The notes beneath the pieces are model-generated. The model was not told where the DNA came from. It saw only the letters and a program-made list of their open reading frames with translations, and made no database searches. Shown here one piece after another: positions 1 through 9,332 of a stretch of DNA of 64,000 bases. This stretch comes from Gari tellinella (taxonomy: Eukaryota; Mollusca; Bivalvia; Cardiida; Psammobiidae). The first letter of the stretch is position 1. The number at the start of each line of letters is the position of its first letter. Where the stretch lies: contig OV277861.1 in NCBI GenBank assembly GCA_922989275.2, positions 95,704,993-95,768,992 of the forward strand. Direction: 5' to 3'. The translations under genes were made by a program, and so were the position numbers.

Positions 1-2
1 AT

Positions 3-722
3 TTTGCATATGACATTGCTCTCCTCTCAAACAATACATGACAGCACATAATCTTCTAGTTGGAATTGAGAAGGCATGCTCTAAAGTAGAACTAATGCTT
101 ACTAAAGATAAACCACCCTTCTTTAACTACCATAATAGGGCTGAACACTCAAAGAGGTCACATGTTTTAAATGCCTGGGGTCATGGGTAAGCACCACAGA
201 TAAGGAATTATAAATATTGTAAAAGCTGGAAAGTCCTCCATGTATAATGAAGACAGTTTGGATGTCAAGGGTGTTGAGAGAAACATAGCACGGTTTCTTC
301 TTTGCTACAGTTTGATCAGTTTTATGGTACGGTTCAGAGTGTTGGGACACTAACCTCAGATCTTCAGAGGTCGCTTTACGGCTGCTACACTAGGATGCTG
401 AGACAAGCCCTAAGCATCGACCTAAATGACCATATCAACAATAATGACCTATACCAGGGAGCCTAAAGAGTGACTGACAAAATAGCTTACTGTAGAATTG
501 GACAAGCAGGCCACTGTTATCAACATCCAGAGTTACTAGTAAGCAAAGTAGTCATCTGGAACCTGGAAACTGAGACCAGGACACCCTACCTCAACCATCA
601 TGATCAATGTTTTAATGAAGAACGCCAGAGCAGCAGGCCCGGAAAATTGGCCATGTTTATGAGCAACAGGACTGATTGGCAGCGTCACGAGCGTGTCCGT
701 CTGCAGATGACCTGTCATGATG
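3..722 (+). pseudogene. Decayed non-LTR retrotransposon reverse transcriptase, C-terminal part
   Basis: Remnant of an ORF2-type reverse transcriptase that copies RNA into DNA at a nicked target. Translating with frame changes, positions 3-29 read FAYDIALLS, matching the F/YADDIALLS catalytic box but with Tyr in place of one Asp. Positions 33-110 then read a stretch containing LLVGIEKACSKVELML, as in the segment after that box. Positions 350-400 read LQRSLYGCYTRMLRQAL, and 470-700 read DKIAYCRIGQAGHCYQHPEL followed by a W-x-R-H-type tail, the usual C-terminal block of this family. Stops and frameshifts interrupt it, so it is inactive. It probably continues beyond the left edge. Recognition is from memory of the family, not from a search. 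Confidence 0.75.
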
Positions 723-723
723 A

Positions 724-1591
724 TTTCCTCATACTGATATCATTTGATGCCTATGTAAAAGTCACTCTTGAAATCATTGTGATAAACAGAGCATACTTGC
801 TCCAAGTTTTTCCTTTTTTCTAGTAAATACTCATTTTCAGAAGATTCATTCATAGAGATTGAGTTTGAATATGGCTAGATTTGTCATTGATAGGTAAAAT
901 ATTGATACAGTATATCATTGATTTATTTGGACCTTTACTATATTGGTTCTTCTAATAACTTGCATCTAATGGAAACTAAACTTTGCTTGGGAAATATATA
1001 GAGTTTTCATAGTTTTTTACTAGTTTTAGCAGCCAAGCATTTGACCATGTTTCTCAAACAGGGTTTTGGTTAAATGGGCACTTTTGTTTTGCTTGCGAGT
1101 GCTGTAGTTTACAAAGATAAAACAAAGTTATGGCCTTATGCCTTTTTTTAATTGAAATACAATGCATTTCCTCCTATTACATCATAAAATAACTCAAAAT
1201 AGTTTTAGTGTGCTGTGGATATATCATATTTCTTAGCTGATTTATCAATATGAAATTCTCAATAAATAACACTTCTAAATATATGTTTAGCTTATGAGGT
1301 AATGGATTAATTAAATTATATTTTATACAGGCACAGTTATGATAAATTGATGCCTCAACAAAAAGTGGAAAGTAAAATATAGTTTCATTCTGATGTGAGT
1401 TAATCATATTAAATCAGACCTTCAGTTTCATGATTAATCATCCGCATCAGAACTCAAAACCAAAATCAATGCTGTTTTATTTAAAAACTTTTCAAAAACC
1501 TTGAATAGTAAGCAAACAATGATCACATAGCCTCCATTTAATAATTTTCACTTAATCTTCATTATTCAAGCTATTGTTAAGAAATAATAAT
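724..1591. other. AT-rich stretch, nothing recognised
   Basis: No core palindrome, terminal repeat or protein similarity seen. It may include the 3' untranslated part of the retrotransposon remnant upstream. Confidence 0.5.
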
Positions 1592-1805
1592 TTAACCCTT
1601 AGCCTGCCACTCACGACTATAGCTCCATATGCAAACAGCTTGGATCCGGATGAGACGCCGAGTAACTCGGCGTCTCATCCGGATCCAAACTGTTTGGCAC
1701 TCGGACAACATTTTCAGCAATTTTGAGCAACTTTGAAGCACTTTGAAACTTGAAGCAGACGAGAAATATAGCAGACGACAATTTATTTGGCGGGCTAAGG
1801 GTTAA
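1592..1805 (-). mobile_element. MITE family U, core I
   Basis: TTAA at both ends, with TTAACCCTTAGCC at the left and GGCTAAGGGTTAA at the right. The core I palindrome lies at 1631-1697 with arms of about 32 bp (GGATCCGGATGAGACGCC type) around a GTAAC centre. Two copies of the motif GCAGACGA follow on the right side only (near 1756 and 1773). Non-coding, mobilised in trans if at all. Confidence 0.8.
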
Positions 1806-2044
1806 TAATTAAGCTAAAAGGTTTTTTATAATTTTACCCCACCCACTTTTGAATTACATGATTGTGCTTTTTGACCTTCCCAAAATAGTTCTTATTCTAT
1901 TGTCAAGAAGCTTCATAATAATAAATGTGTATCAAACTAGAACAAACAAATAAAAGAGCAAATTTTACTCACTTTTTAAGCTCTGATACTCTTCTTGTAA
2001 CTTTCAAATTTTGGTTGTAAACCACTACATTTTCATTATTATTT

Positions 2045-2163
2045 CAGTGCAAAACTATGTCTAAGTCAAGTTAGCACACCTTTTGCACTGACAATATTTT
2101 TCAATTTATCAAATTTTGAGAGCAAAACTCTAGCTAACTCCACTTAGACATAGTTTTGCACTG
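2045..2163. repeat. Inverted repeat, CAGTGCAAAACTATG ends
   Basis: About 31-bp arms at 2045-2075 and 2133-2163 are inverted copies beginning CAGTGCAAAACTATGTCTAA. A third, diverged inverted copy lies at about 2311-2333, so the full element could run to 2334. CAGT-ended MITE candidate; no TA duplication is clear. Confidence 0.55.
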
Positions 2164-2487
2164 AAGAAGTTACCATTTAGACTTAGCATAATTTATAAAA
2201 AATGCAATAATTTAGAAAATATTGGGAATATAAGCGCAATATTTTGTGGGATGATGGGGAATGTAATAAGTCTTGAGAATTTTTGAAAAAAGCACTTTTG
2301 CCAAAATAGTGAGTTAGCCTAGTTTTGCGCTGAGCCATCGAAATGTATTCCTCCGGTGGAGAAAATAATTCCATAATTACAGTTATGAAATGGTCCGTAC
2401 AAAGTATACCTCCACATAGTACATCGTCTCAGTCACACTTGATAACTTAGTATTTCTTACATCCATATTACATCCATTCTTACAAAT

Positions 2488-2620
2488 TAGCAGAATGTAG
2501 CTTAAAGCAGGCTGAGAGTAAAGCAGGATTTGCCCTTAGGCTCTACGACTTTACTTTCAAAATGCTTTAAGTGGTCACCTGTCTTCAAAACTAAACACAG
2601 GTTACGATGTAATGGATTAA
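2488..2620 (+). mobile_element. Partial family H element, core II
   Basis: Contains the TTAAAGCAGGCTGAGAGT arm, a degraded centre, the returning arm and the H right terminus GGTTACGATGTAATGGATTAA. The left terminus is missing. Confidence 0.6.
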
Positions 2621-2696
2621 TAAGTGATTTAAAGTTGATGGCCCCTAATGAGATCAGACCAAATTCGGTGTTCTATATAGTATAGCCAGGGCTGCC

Positions 2697-2936
2697 ATTT
2701 CTCCGGATTTTTCCGAAATCTTCGGATTTTATTCCAACGGATGGAAGCTTAAAGCAGGCTGAAAGTAAAGCAGAATGCGCCTCGCATTCTGCTTTAGTTT
2801 CAACCTACTTTAAGCATAACGTGTCTTTAAAACTAGACTCAGACTAGGGGTAAAAGGTATAATTCGGAAGATCGCGCTTGAAAAATTGAAAATTTTGAAA
2901 TCTAAGGATTTTTTTTATCAACTTATGGAGGCCCTG
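2697..2936 (+). mobile_element. Family Y element (CAGGGCTGCCAT ends), core II
   Basis: Starts CAGGGCTGCCATTTCTCCGG and ends GGAGGCCCTG. It is flanked on both sides by TATAGC, a candidate 6-bp target duplication. The middle holds the core II hairpin and the right half of a family H sequence (AGACTAGGGGTAAAAGG). The outer arms read CCGGATTTTTCCGAAATC and its counterpart TCTAAGGATTTTT. Possibly hAT-related; no transposase present. Confidence 0.65.
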
Positions 2937-3387
2937 TATAGCCGGTTCTAATCAAATATCGTCTCGTTCTGGCCTATGCTTTTGCATCGTTCGGACCGGG
3001 ACGACCTTTGACGAGAATGGCCGATCGGAATTTGCTTAGCCGAGTGCAGTTAACGTATTTCACAATTGTGTCTTTTATATTGCAATAACAGGAACATATC
3101 TCTTATTTATGGGCATTGTTTATTATGAATCTAAGGCTTTCGTAGACAAAAATATTGATATGCGATAACAATGGTTGAGAAATGCGTATTGGTTAAACGT
3201 TTTTATGATACATATAGTCTAACACATTATGCAAAAGTATGCTTAAACCAATACTTTACATAAATACGTTTCTGAGATGTGTAACTGGAATATATCAGAT
3301 TGGCATATTTACATAAACAACAGATGTTGTATATTCAAACAAATGATGATGGAAACTAAATTCCTATGATAGCCAGTCTTGTCATTC
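2937..3387. other. AT-rich stretch, nothing recognised
   Basis: No known repeat end, palindrome or coding similarity found. Confidence 0.4.
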
Positions 3388-3604
3388 TTAACCTATTTTA
3401 TGCGTGATACACTTTTAGGTGTACCTCTAGGCAAACAGTTTTGATCTCAGATTAGGCCCCACAATGTGTGGCCTGATCTGAGATCAAAACTGTTTGCAGC
3501 TAAGTCAATATTATATCAAAAACTGCTAACATGTTTTGCAAATATTTGAGATTATACCCGCTGCAGACGACACTATAGAATATTACCCAGCATCCAATGG
3601 GTGA
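3388..3604. mobile_element. Degraded TTAA-type MITE with core I
   Basis: Core I palindrome at 3431-3497 (arms start GCAAACAGTTTTGATCTCAG, central CACAATGTG) with one GCAGACGAC motif at 3563. The right terminus is decayed. This arm variant differs from all other families in the window. Confidence 0.6.
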
Positions 3605-4035
3605 AACGGCCATTCTTTTACGATACGTATATACCTGTTGAATGCAGCATCAAACAAAGCTTAGATATTCTTTAGAAGGTTTCTGATATTATGTTACCCT
3701 GCATTTAGCTACAATCAGTATTAAAGACTGTTAATTGATATTAATATTGTTTTCAGCTCCCTATGAGTTTGACTGTATAACTATACATTCAGTAAACGCC
3801 AGGAGAAAATGAATGAGACGTATTTAAATATTCATAAGAATGATATGAGTTTAACAGTCTAATACAAGTCAAGGCTGACAAAACTAAATATTGCGTACCA
3901 AATGATTTGCTTCTATTTTACGATCGGCCTCCGCTATTTGCAAGAATTTACATACTTAACTACATATTATGTACATTTTGCAAAGAGTTTATACCGTCTA
4001 TAGAAGCATTTCCTTCCCGAAATAGTTTGTTCAGC

Positions 4036-4170
4036 TTAACACAATGAACCCTTGCGACGAGTATACTCGTCTTTAACAAATCAAATGCATATCAAGCGTA
4101 CACTTGTCTTATGCAAATTGTGTAGATCCTGATCAAGAAGCCCTCTAATCAGGGTCTACACTGTTTGTCA
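4036..4170. mobile_element. Degraded B/S-type MITE, core I
   Basis: Core at 4113-4168 in the CAAATTGTGTAGATCCTGATC form with AGAAGCCCTCT in the centre, the variant used by families B and S. Ends not defined. Confidence 0.5.
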
Positions 4171-4249
4171 ATTTGTAAAATATTGTTAAAAATCAAACTA
4201 ATTATTCAAAAATTGGTCTAAATTTTAATTGTAAATTGGAATTGTCCGT

Positions 4250-4506
4250 TTAACCATTTACCCTATAAATACGCCTTTTACGCCTTTTATTTATTCCTTC
4301 GCTGAAGAAATTGCTTCCACTTTATACAGTCATGAATACGAACCATAAGAAATTGTTTTTGTTTACTAGCAGATTGTAGCTTAAAGCAGGCTGAGAGTTA
4401 AGCAGAATATGCATTAAGGCACATTCAGATTCTGCTGTACTTTCAACCTGCTTTAAGAGGTTAACTGTTTTCAAACCTAGAAACAGGCTATGGGGTAAAG
4501 AGTTAA
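4250..4506 (+). mobile_element. MITE family H, core II
   Basis: TTAA to TTAA. The left side reads TTATTCCTTCGCTGAAGAAA and TATACAGTCATGAATA; the centre is the TTAAAGCAGGCTGAGAGTTA hairpin at about 4380-4456; the right end is CAGGCTATGGGGTAAAGAGTTAA in two pieces. About 257 bp, close to the other full H copies. Confidence 0.8.
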
Positions 4507-4529
4507 AGTTTCAGGGGTGAATGAGTAAA

Positions 4530-4702
4530 ATGGTTGGGCCTTTACCCATACACTGCCTTACCACGAGTACAACGGGTATTCGCAAACAATTTGGATACAA
4601 ACTGTTTGCTAGTCATTTCAATATTATATAGTCCAAATACCTAACAATTAAGACGACAATTACATTGTATTAACGTTGATGACGTCATGGTAGCGAAGGA
4701 GT
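4530..4702 (-). mobile_element. MITE family P with collapsed core I
   Basis: The P termini (CACTGCCTTACCACGAGTAC on the left, TGACGTCATGGTAGCGAAGG on the right) are present, but the core is reduced to GCAAACAATTTGGA joined to TACAAACTGTTTGC. The palindrome centre has been lost. A perfect TGACGTCA is at 4680-4687. Confidence 0.65.
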
Positions 4703-4707
4703 TTAAC

Positions 4708-4931
4708 TGAACTCTTTGCATGCTGGGTAATTTTTGTCGTCTGCAACCATTGTCGTCTGCTACTGTTCTAAAATAAGAATTTTCAAAATTCCTTTCAAAA
4801 AAGGGTCAGAGTGTCAAACAGTTTGGATCCTGATGAGACGCCGCGTGACGCGGCGTCTCATCTGGATCCAAACTGTTTGCAAAGGTAATCACTGTGGCAG
4901 ATATATCCGCGGCTAGCGTGCAAAGAGTTAA
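4708..4931 (+). mobile_element. MITE family M, core I
   Basis: Left end ACTCTTTGCATGCTGGG, right end GCTAGCGTGCAAAGAGTTAA, so the termini are inverted repeats; the left TTAA is mutated to TGAA. The motif TTGTCGTCTGC is repeated twice (about 4735 and 4751). The core palindrome at about 4816-4880 uses the GATGAGACGCC variant. Confidence 0.8.
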
Positions 4932-4991
4932 AAACAAAGGTACAGTAGAAAAACTTTCATTTGACTGTACAGCCCTACTTTTCCATTACAT

Positions 4992-5241
4992 TACATTGGA
5001 GAAAACGTTATATTTTCCCAATAAACGCGTTTACGCTGAAACTATTATTGCTATTGTAAACAGATTGGAGCTATATCAGACTCCGGGTAACCCGGCGTCT
5101 GATCAGGCTCTGAACTGTTTGCCACCAAGATAAACGTGATTTATCAGCATTGTCCAAAAGTTGTACTTTTCTACGTTTAGGTGATGTACGTTTGAGGGTT
5201 TTTTAGTTTAAACGGGAAAAGATAACATATTTTCCACTGTA
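4992..5241 (-). mobile_element. MITE family A, diverged copy, core I
   Basis: TA-flanked ends (ACATTGGAGAAAACG and ATTTTCCACTGTA) with the family-specific AATAAACGCGTTTACGCT segment. The core reads GGAGCTATATCAGACTCCGG, mismatched to its partner arm, so this copy is older than most A copies. Confidence 0.8.
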
Positions 5242-5283
5242 CTAAAAAAATTAATGACTGCTTGTTTGCGGTGTAGTTTTCGT

Positions 5284-5344
5284 AGGGTGGTGGTGGTGGT
5301 GGTGGTGGTGGTGGTGTGTGTGTGTGTGTGTGTGTGGGGGGGGG
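5284..5344. repeat. Compound microsatellite (GGT)n (GT)n Gn
   Basis: Uninterrupted GGT repeats pass into GT repeats and then a G run. Confidence 0.95.
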
Positions 5345-5525
5345 TTCATTTGTAAATTATTATTTACCAAGTATATTTTGAAAAAGTTGCTGATAGCTCT
5401 AGGAATTCATTTCATGTTTCTACTCTTTCTTGATATTTGAAAAGCTTTAAAAACAGTTCTGCAGGTTGCTGTTCATCCCTTGCCATGCCGAACAGTCATC
5501 TGCTGCAAGCGTGTCATCTGCAGAA

Positions 5526-5565
5526 CAAGAGGTCCACGGGCCATATATGCTCACCTGAGAATAGC
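5526..5565 (-). mobile_element. Fragment of the AGGTGAGC bivalve repeat
   Basis: ACAAGAGGTCCACGGGCC followed by GCTCACCTGAG. This is the short junction motif known from bivalve AGGTGAGC repeats; compare the full element at 30760-31809. Confidence 0.55.
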
Positions 5566-5678
5566 TGACAAAAAAGAGAGAATGATTTATGTCTTGAGGC
5601 GGGGTCATTTTTGACCCAATGAGGATAATTTGAACAATCTTGATAGAGAACCTGTAGATATGCTATTATTATGCTAGA

Positions 5679-6145
5679 ACCTTCCAATTGGAGACTTTAA
5701 CTTTACTTTCAGCATGCTTTTATAACCCTTTCACTCTCAATGGCGCTTAAATGCGCTTTTGCAAACCGTTTGAATCGTGATCAGACGCCAAGTCACGCTG
5801 CGTCTAATCAGGATCCAAACTGTTTAACGCGACGTCTGATCAGGTTCAAAACTGTTTGGCACTAGTATAGAAATTTTGTCAGTCATACTGCGTTAATTGA
5901 CTTTGAAAAGATATTGCAGACAACACAATTGAAGCACACGACAATGAAACGATGATGAAGTGAAATCTCAAGAATAATCGTGAAAGGGTTAAGCAGTTAT
6001 TTGTATTTAAAGAAACGAATATATGAAAATAATTTTCATAATTTAAAAAGAGGCGTTAAGCAAAAAAAACGTACTCTGTGTGGTTTGAACCTGCTACCCA
6101 CGACATGCTAGTCAGACTCGTTCCCTATTGAGCCACGGCGACTTC
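5679..6145 (-). mobile_element. tRNA-derived SINE-like copy 1, interrupted
   Basis: On the minus strand, GGCTCAATAGGGAACGAG resembles a pol III A box and GGTAGCAGGTTCAAACC a B box, with a tail running to AGCATGCTGAAAGTAAAG. A family N MITE (5720-5992) splits it. Copies 2 (6455-6720) and 3 (7385-7585) match closely. Confidence 0.65.
5720..5992 (+). mobile_element. MITE family N, duplicated core I
   Basis: Left TAACCCTTTCACTCTCAATG, right CGTGAAAGGGTTAA. The core at about 5761-5861 is one and a half palindromes: a full core followed by an extra right arm (ACGTCTGATCAGGTTCAAAA). GCAGACAAC and GCACACGAC lie to the right as decayed twin motifs. Inserted in SINE-like copy 1. Confidence 0.75.
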
Positions 6146-6454
6146 GTTGATTTTCAGTTCGTTAGTTAGTTATAATTGTCGAACGAATTTTGTAATTACG
6201 CTAATTTTTGGTACGTAAATTGATCATTTTTTACTCAAATATGGATTTTGAATATATATCGATCTTTCCCTCGTTTTTGCGTTGAAAACCGTATGTAACA
6301 ATGTCTTAAACAGTAGTCTCAGGCGTTTGTAATGACGTTACCCCACCCCGAAGTTGACCCAATTTCAAGAAGCCACTCAAGCACAAACATCGGCTCAAAG
6401 GCTTCCGCTAAACGTATCTATAGGTCTATAAACAATTTTTATTCAATGAATTTA

Positions 6455-6720
6455 TTCTTTTCAGCATGCTTTTAGCAGTAACTTGTATTAAAAAGAAACG
6501 AATTTAAGAAAAGAATATATATGAGAAAAAAATTGCACACTGTGTGTTTTGAACCTGATACCCACGGCATGCTAGTCTGACTCGTTCCCTAATGAGCCAC
6601 GGCGACTTCGTTAAACTTTGGCTCATTAGATTGTTATAATTGTGGAACATTATTCTGTAATTATGCAAGTTTTAGTACAATAAGTGATAATTTATTACTC
6701 ATCTATAGATTCGGTAATAC
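6455..6720 (-). mobile_element. tRNA-derived SINE-like copy 2
   Basis: Minus-strand A-box-like GGCTCATTAGGGAACGAG and B-box-like GGTATCAGGTTCAAAAC. It is not interrupted and so shows the site where family N entered copy 1 (GCATGCTTTTAGCAGTAAC). Confidence 0.65.
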
Positions 6721-6724
6721 TTGA

Positions 6725-6836
6725 ATGTCCGTCGTTTGTTGTGCGTCGTCCGTCCTCAACAATTTTAGTGTTTACACTCTGGAGGTCATAAATGTTATCC
6801 AATCTTTTTCAAACTTGGTCAGATTGTTACCAATAA
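6725..6836 (+). mobile_element. Fragment of the 161-bp unit of the AGGTGAGC element
   Basis: GAATGTCCGTCG, CGTCGTCCGTCC, then AGTGTTTACACTCTGGAGG and ATCCAATCTTTTTCAAAC. These match the start of the tandem unit at 30840-30900. Confidence 0.75.
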
Positions 6837-6841
6837 ATGCG

Positions 6842-7356
6842 TATTCCCCGCTTTGTGGCTTATTAATTTTCTTGTCGCTTTTTTATTCCCTTCTTGTGGC
6901 TAATTGATTTTCTTGGCGCTTTTTATTCTTCATGTGGCTTATTTCCCTTCTTGTAGCTGATTGATTTTCTTGTCGCTTTTTCTTCTTCTTGTGGCTTATT
7001 TCCCTTCCTGTGGCTTTTTGGTTTTCTTGTCGTTTTTTATTTTTCTTGTGGCTAATTTTCCTTCTTGTGGCTTTTTTTTTTCTTGTGGCTTTTTATTCTT
7101 CTTGTGGCTTTTTGTTTTTCTTGTGGCTTTTTATTCTTCTTGTATCTTTTTGTTTTTCTTGTGGCTTTTTATTTATTCTTGTGGCTTATTTCTCTTCTTG
7201 TGGCTTCTTGTCTTTCTTGTCGTTTTTTATTCTTCTTATGGCTTTTTATTTTACTTGTTGCTTTTTATTTATTCTTGTGGCTTATTTCCCCTTCTCGTGG
7301 CATTAAATTTTTTCTTGAGGCTGATTGTTTCTACTTGTGGCTTTTATTTCTTCTTA
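6842..7356. repeat. Minisatellite, TTCTTGTGGCTTTTTAT units
   Basis: More than twenty imperfect tandem units of about 19-27 bp. The hydrophobic Leu/Phe-rich reading frames across all three frames follow from the repeat and are not taken as genes. Confidence 0.9.
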
Positions 7357-7384
7357 ACACATTTATATTAAACTGACTAGCCAT

Positions 7385-7585
7385 AGTTCAACTAAGTCTC
7401 CTTGGCTCAGTAGTGAACGAGTCAGACTAGCACGTCGTGGGTAGCAGGTTCAAACCACACAGCGTGCGATGTTTTTTTCTGAACGACTTTTTTCATAGGT
7501 TCGTTTCTTTTTTAATATAAGTAACAGCTTAGAGCATGCTGGAAAGAAAATGTAAAGTCTTCAATTAGAAGGTTTACTTCTTATT
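7385..7585 (+). mobile_element. tRNA-derived SINE-like copy 3
   Basis: A-box-like TTGGCTCAGTAGTGAACG and B-box-like GGTAGCAGGTTCAAACC, then a body with GGTTCGTTTCTTTTTTAATA and a tail AGCATGCTGGAAAGAAAATG. Opposite in orientation to copies 1 and 2. Confidence 0.65.
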
Positions 7586-7599
7586 ATCGACTTGGTTAA

Positions 7600-7775
7600 T
7601 ATTTGCTAACTGTTTGCAGATAGGACGCCACGTTACGCGACGTAAAATCCAACCTATTTTGCCAGTCATATTTTACTTTTCTTAAGTTTTGAAAGCATAA
7701 AATTGATTATGTGTTTTCTGCAGATACCGTATTTGCAGCAGACGGCAATTCAGCATGACAAGGGTAAAACAGCAA
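7600..7775. mobile_element. Degraded core I MITE
   Basis: AACTGTTTGCAGATAGGACG, ACGTTACGCGACG and GCAGCAGACGGCAATTCAGC remain of a TTAA-type element. Both termini are lost. Confidence 0.4.
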
Positions 7776-8002
7776 CCTGCATGACAATTTTATAAAACTC
7801 TTCAAATATCAAGAAAGCGCAGAAGCATTTCTAAAACCACCAGTCACTGTTTAGAAATACATTTGGTAAATGATGATTTACAAATGAGAAAAAACCCACA
7901 AACGACACCGCAAATAACAAGTCATTTCTACAAACGATAAAGCTCGTGTTAGTATGCGAGAAGAGTCGAGAAAGCCATTGACAACGGCCGTTTTTTACTC
8001 TT

Positions 8003-8158
8003 AGATTTTTATTGCCTAGACTATAGTATTTTCTTAGAGGAAAAGTTAGAAACTCATTTTTCTAAGCGGAAAAAGTTAGAGGTAGAAATTCTAAACCAAA
8101 ATATACTTAGAATGTTTCGGAATACGGTATTTGTTCGTCGGTTATTGCTGTAGTTAAG
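8003..8158 (-). repeat. 156-bp repeat, copy 1
   Basis: Starts AGATTTTTATTGCCTAGACT and ends GCTGTAGTTAAG. Nearly identical to 9165-9320 in the same orientation. On the minus strand it ends with AATAAAAATCT, like a polyadenylated transcript. No target duplication is visible here. Confidence 0.85.
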
Positions 8159-8500
8159 AACAGAACAGAACAGAACAGAACATATCTTTTATTAGTCACA
8201 GTTTACAACAGAGTGTAACAGCATGTGATCAAAATACAATATATTCAATATGGCAGTGGTAACATGGTTATTGAAAATGCACTGAAAGGTCAAACCATAG
8301 GGACCAGGAGTTTGGCAAGAGTCAAACTCCGGACCTCTATGGGTCAGACTAGCTCTTATGGGTTATAATAACTTTCAGTGTGGGGGAAGGTGGTAGACTT
8401 AAACATTTCGAATAAATGATTTTTTGCAATTTCGAAAGTTTGGTTTCCCTGATAGATATATGGTAGCAACCAGACACATAATTAAGTAGGAAAACTACAT
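8159..8500 (-). mobile_element. Candidate non-LTR retrotransposon 3' tail
   Basis: Minus strand reads AATAAAAGATATG followed by a (TTCTG)n tail, typical of CR1-like non-LTR 3' ends. Upstream on that strand is a short frame (ETKLSKLQKIIYSKCLSLP) I cannot assign. A related tail lies at 59699-59760. Confidence 0.4.
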
Positions 8501-8649
8501 AATCAATAGCACTTCATATATACGTTTACATTCAAGCATTTAGTTTTACAACATGTACATTATTTGTTGTCACTTGTCATCCTGGATTAGCGTCTGCATA
8601 CAGGTATTCTGCATACGAATCAACTTATTTTTTTGCTTTTCTTTATAGA

Positions 8650-8775
8650 ACAAATCTAAAATTTGTGTGAGGCAGTTTGGATCCAGATCAGACGCCGAGC
8701 TACTCGCCGTCCTATCTGGGTCAAAACGGTATTCACCATTAGCCGAGTCGCGATTGGCATGACAAGAGTAAAAGC
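8650..8775. mobile_element. Degraded core I MITE
   Basis: CAGTTTGGATCCAGATCAGA, CGCCGAGCTACTCGCCG and a decayed returning arm; TGACAAGAG at the right resembles the U/P termini. Confidence 0.5.
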
Positions 8776-8832
8776 ATTACAGTTTATGAAAATATAAGAA
8801 ATACAAATGTACAATGCGTAGCGATGCTATGT

Positions 8833-9062
8833 TTAACCCATTTGTGCCCACGATCCCATATATGGGACATATGCAAACACTGTAGACTCTGATCGGACGC
8901 CGCATTATGCGGCGTCTGAATAGAGTCTACTCTCTTTGTTGGCAGGAGTTTCAATATGAAACAAAATGAAGATGAAAATTCTGACCGGGCATCACGTTGA
9001 TAAGAAAATGGACTAATCCAATATATAAACATGGAAGAATCCACATGCCGCAAATGGGTTAA
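8833..9062 (+). mobile_element. MITE family W, core I
   Basis: TTAACCCATTTGTGCCCACG left and GCAAATGGGTTAA right. A small palindrome CCCATATATGGG precedes the core, which uses the CACTGTAGACTCTGATCGGA variant with a CATTATG centre. Right of it is the W-specific AACAAAATGAAGATG and ACATGGAAGAATCCAC. Confidence 0.85.
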
Positions 9063-9164
9063 ATGATATCTGGAACAGACTTTAAATACATGTATATTCA
9101 AAGTATTCGCCCAGATTCAGCAAAGAAAATGACTATAGATATATCGCTGATAGATGTTCAAAAA

Positions 9165-9320
9165 AGATTTTTATTGCCTAGACTATAGTATTTTCTTAGA
9201 GGAAAAGTTAGAAACTCATTTTTCGAAGCGGAAAATGTTAGAGTTAGAAATTCTAAACCAAAATATACTTAGAATGTTTCAGAATACGGTATTTGTTCGT
9301 CGGCTATTGCTGTAGTTAAG
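9165..9320 (-). mobile_element. 156-bp repeat, copy 2, with 12-bp target duplication
   Basis: Same unit as 8003-8158 with a few substitutions. ATAGATGTTCAA occurs directly before (9150-9161) and after (9321-9332) it, as expected for a target-site duplication. An A-rich AAAAGA sits at the end that would be the 3' end of a minus-strand RNA carrying AATAAAAATC. Best read as a short retroposon. Confidence 0.7.
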
Positions 9321-9332
9321 ATAGATGTTCAA

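Noticed and set aside
470..823. 117-codon plus-strand frame as a host gene
   Set aside because: It is the C-terminal block of the decayed non-LTR reverse transcriptase.
6961..7376. Three overlapping hydrophobic Leu/Phe/Cys-rich frames resembling membrane proteins
   Set aside because: All three frames are open because the minisatellite lacks stops; composition follows the repeat.
8003..9320. Direct repeats 8003-8158 and 9165-9320 as LTRs of a retrotransposon
   Set aside because: The second copy has its own 12-bp duplication, there are no TG..CA ends, no primer-binding site and no gag-pol sequence between them.
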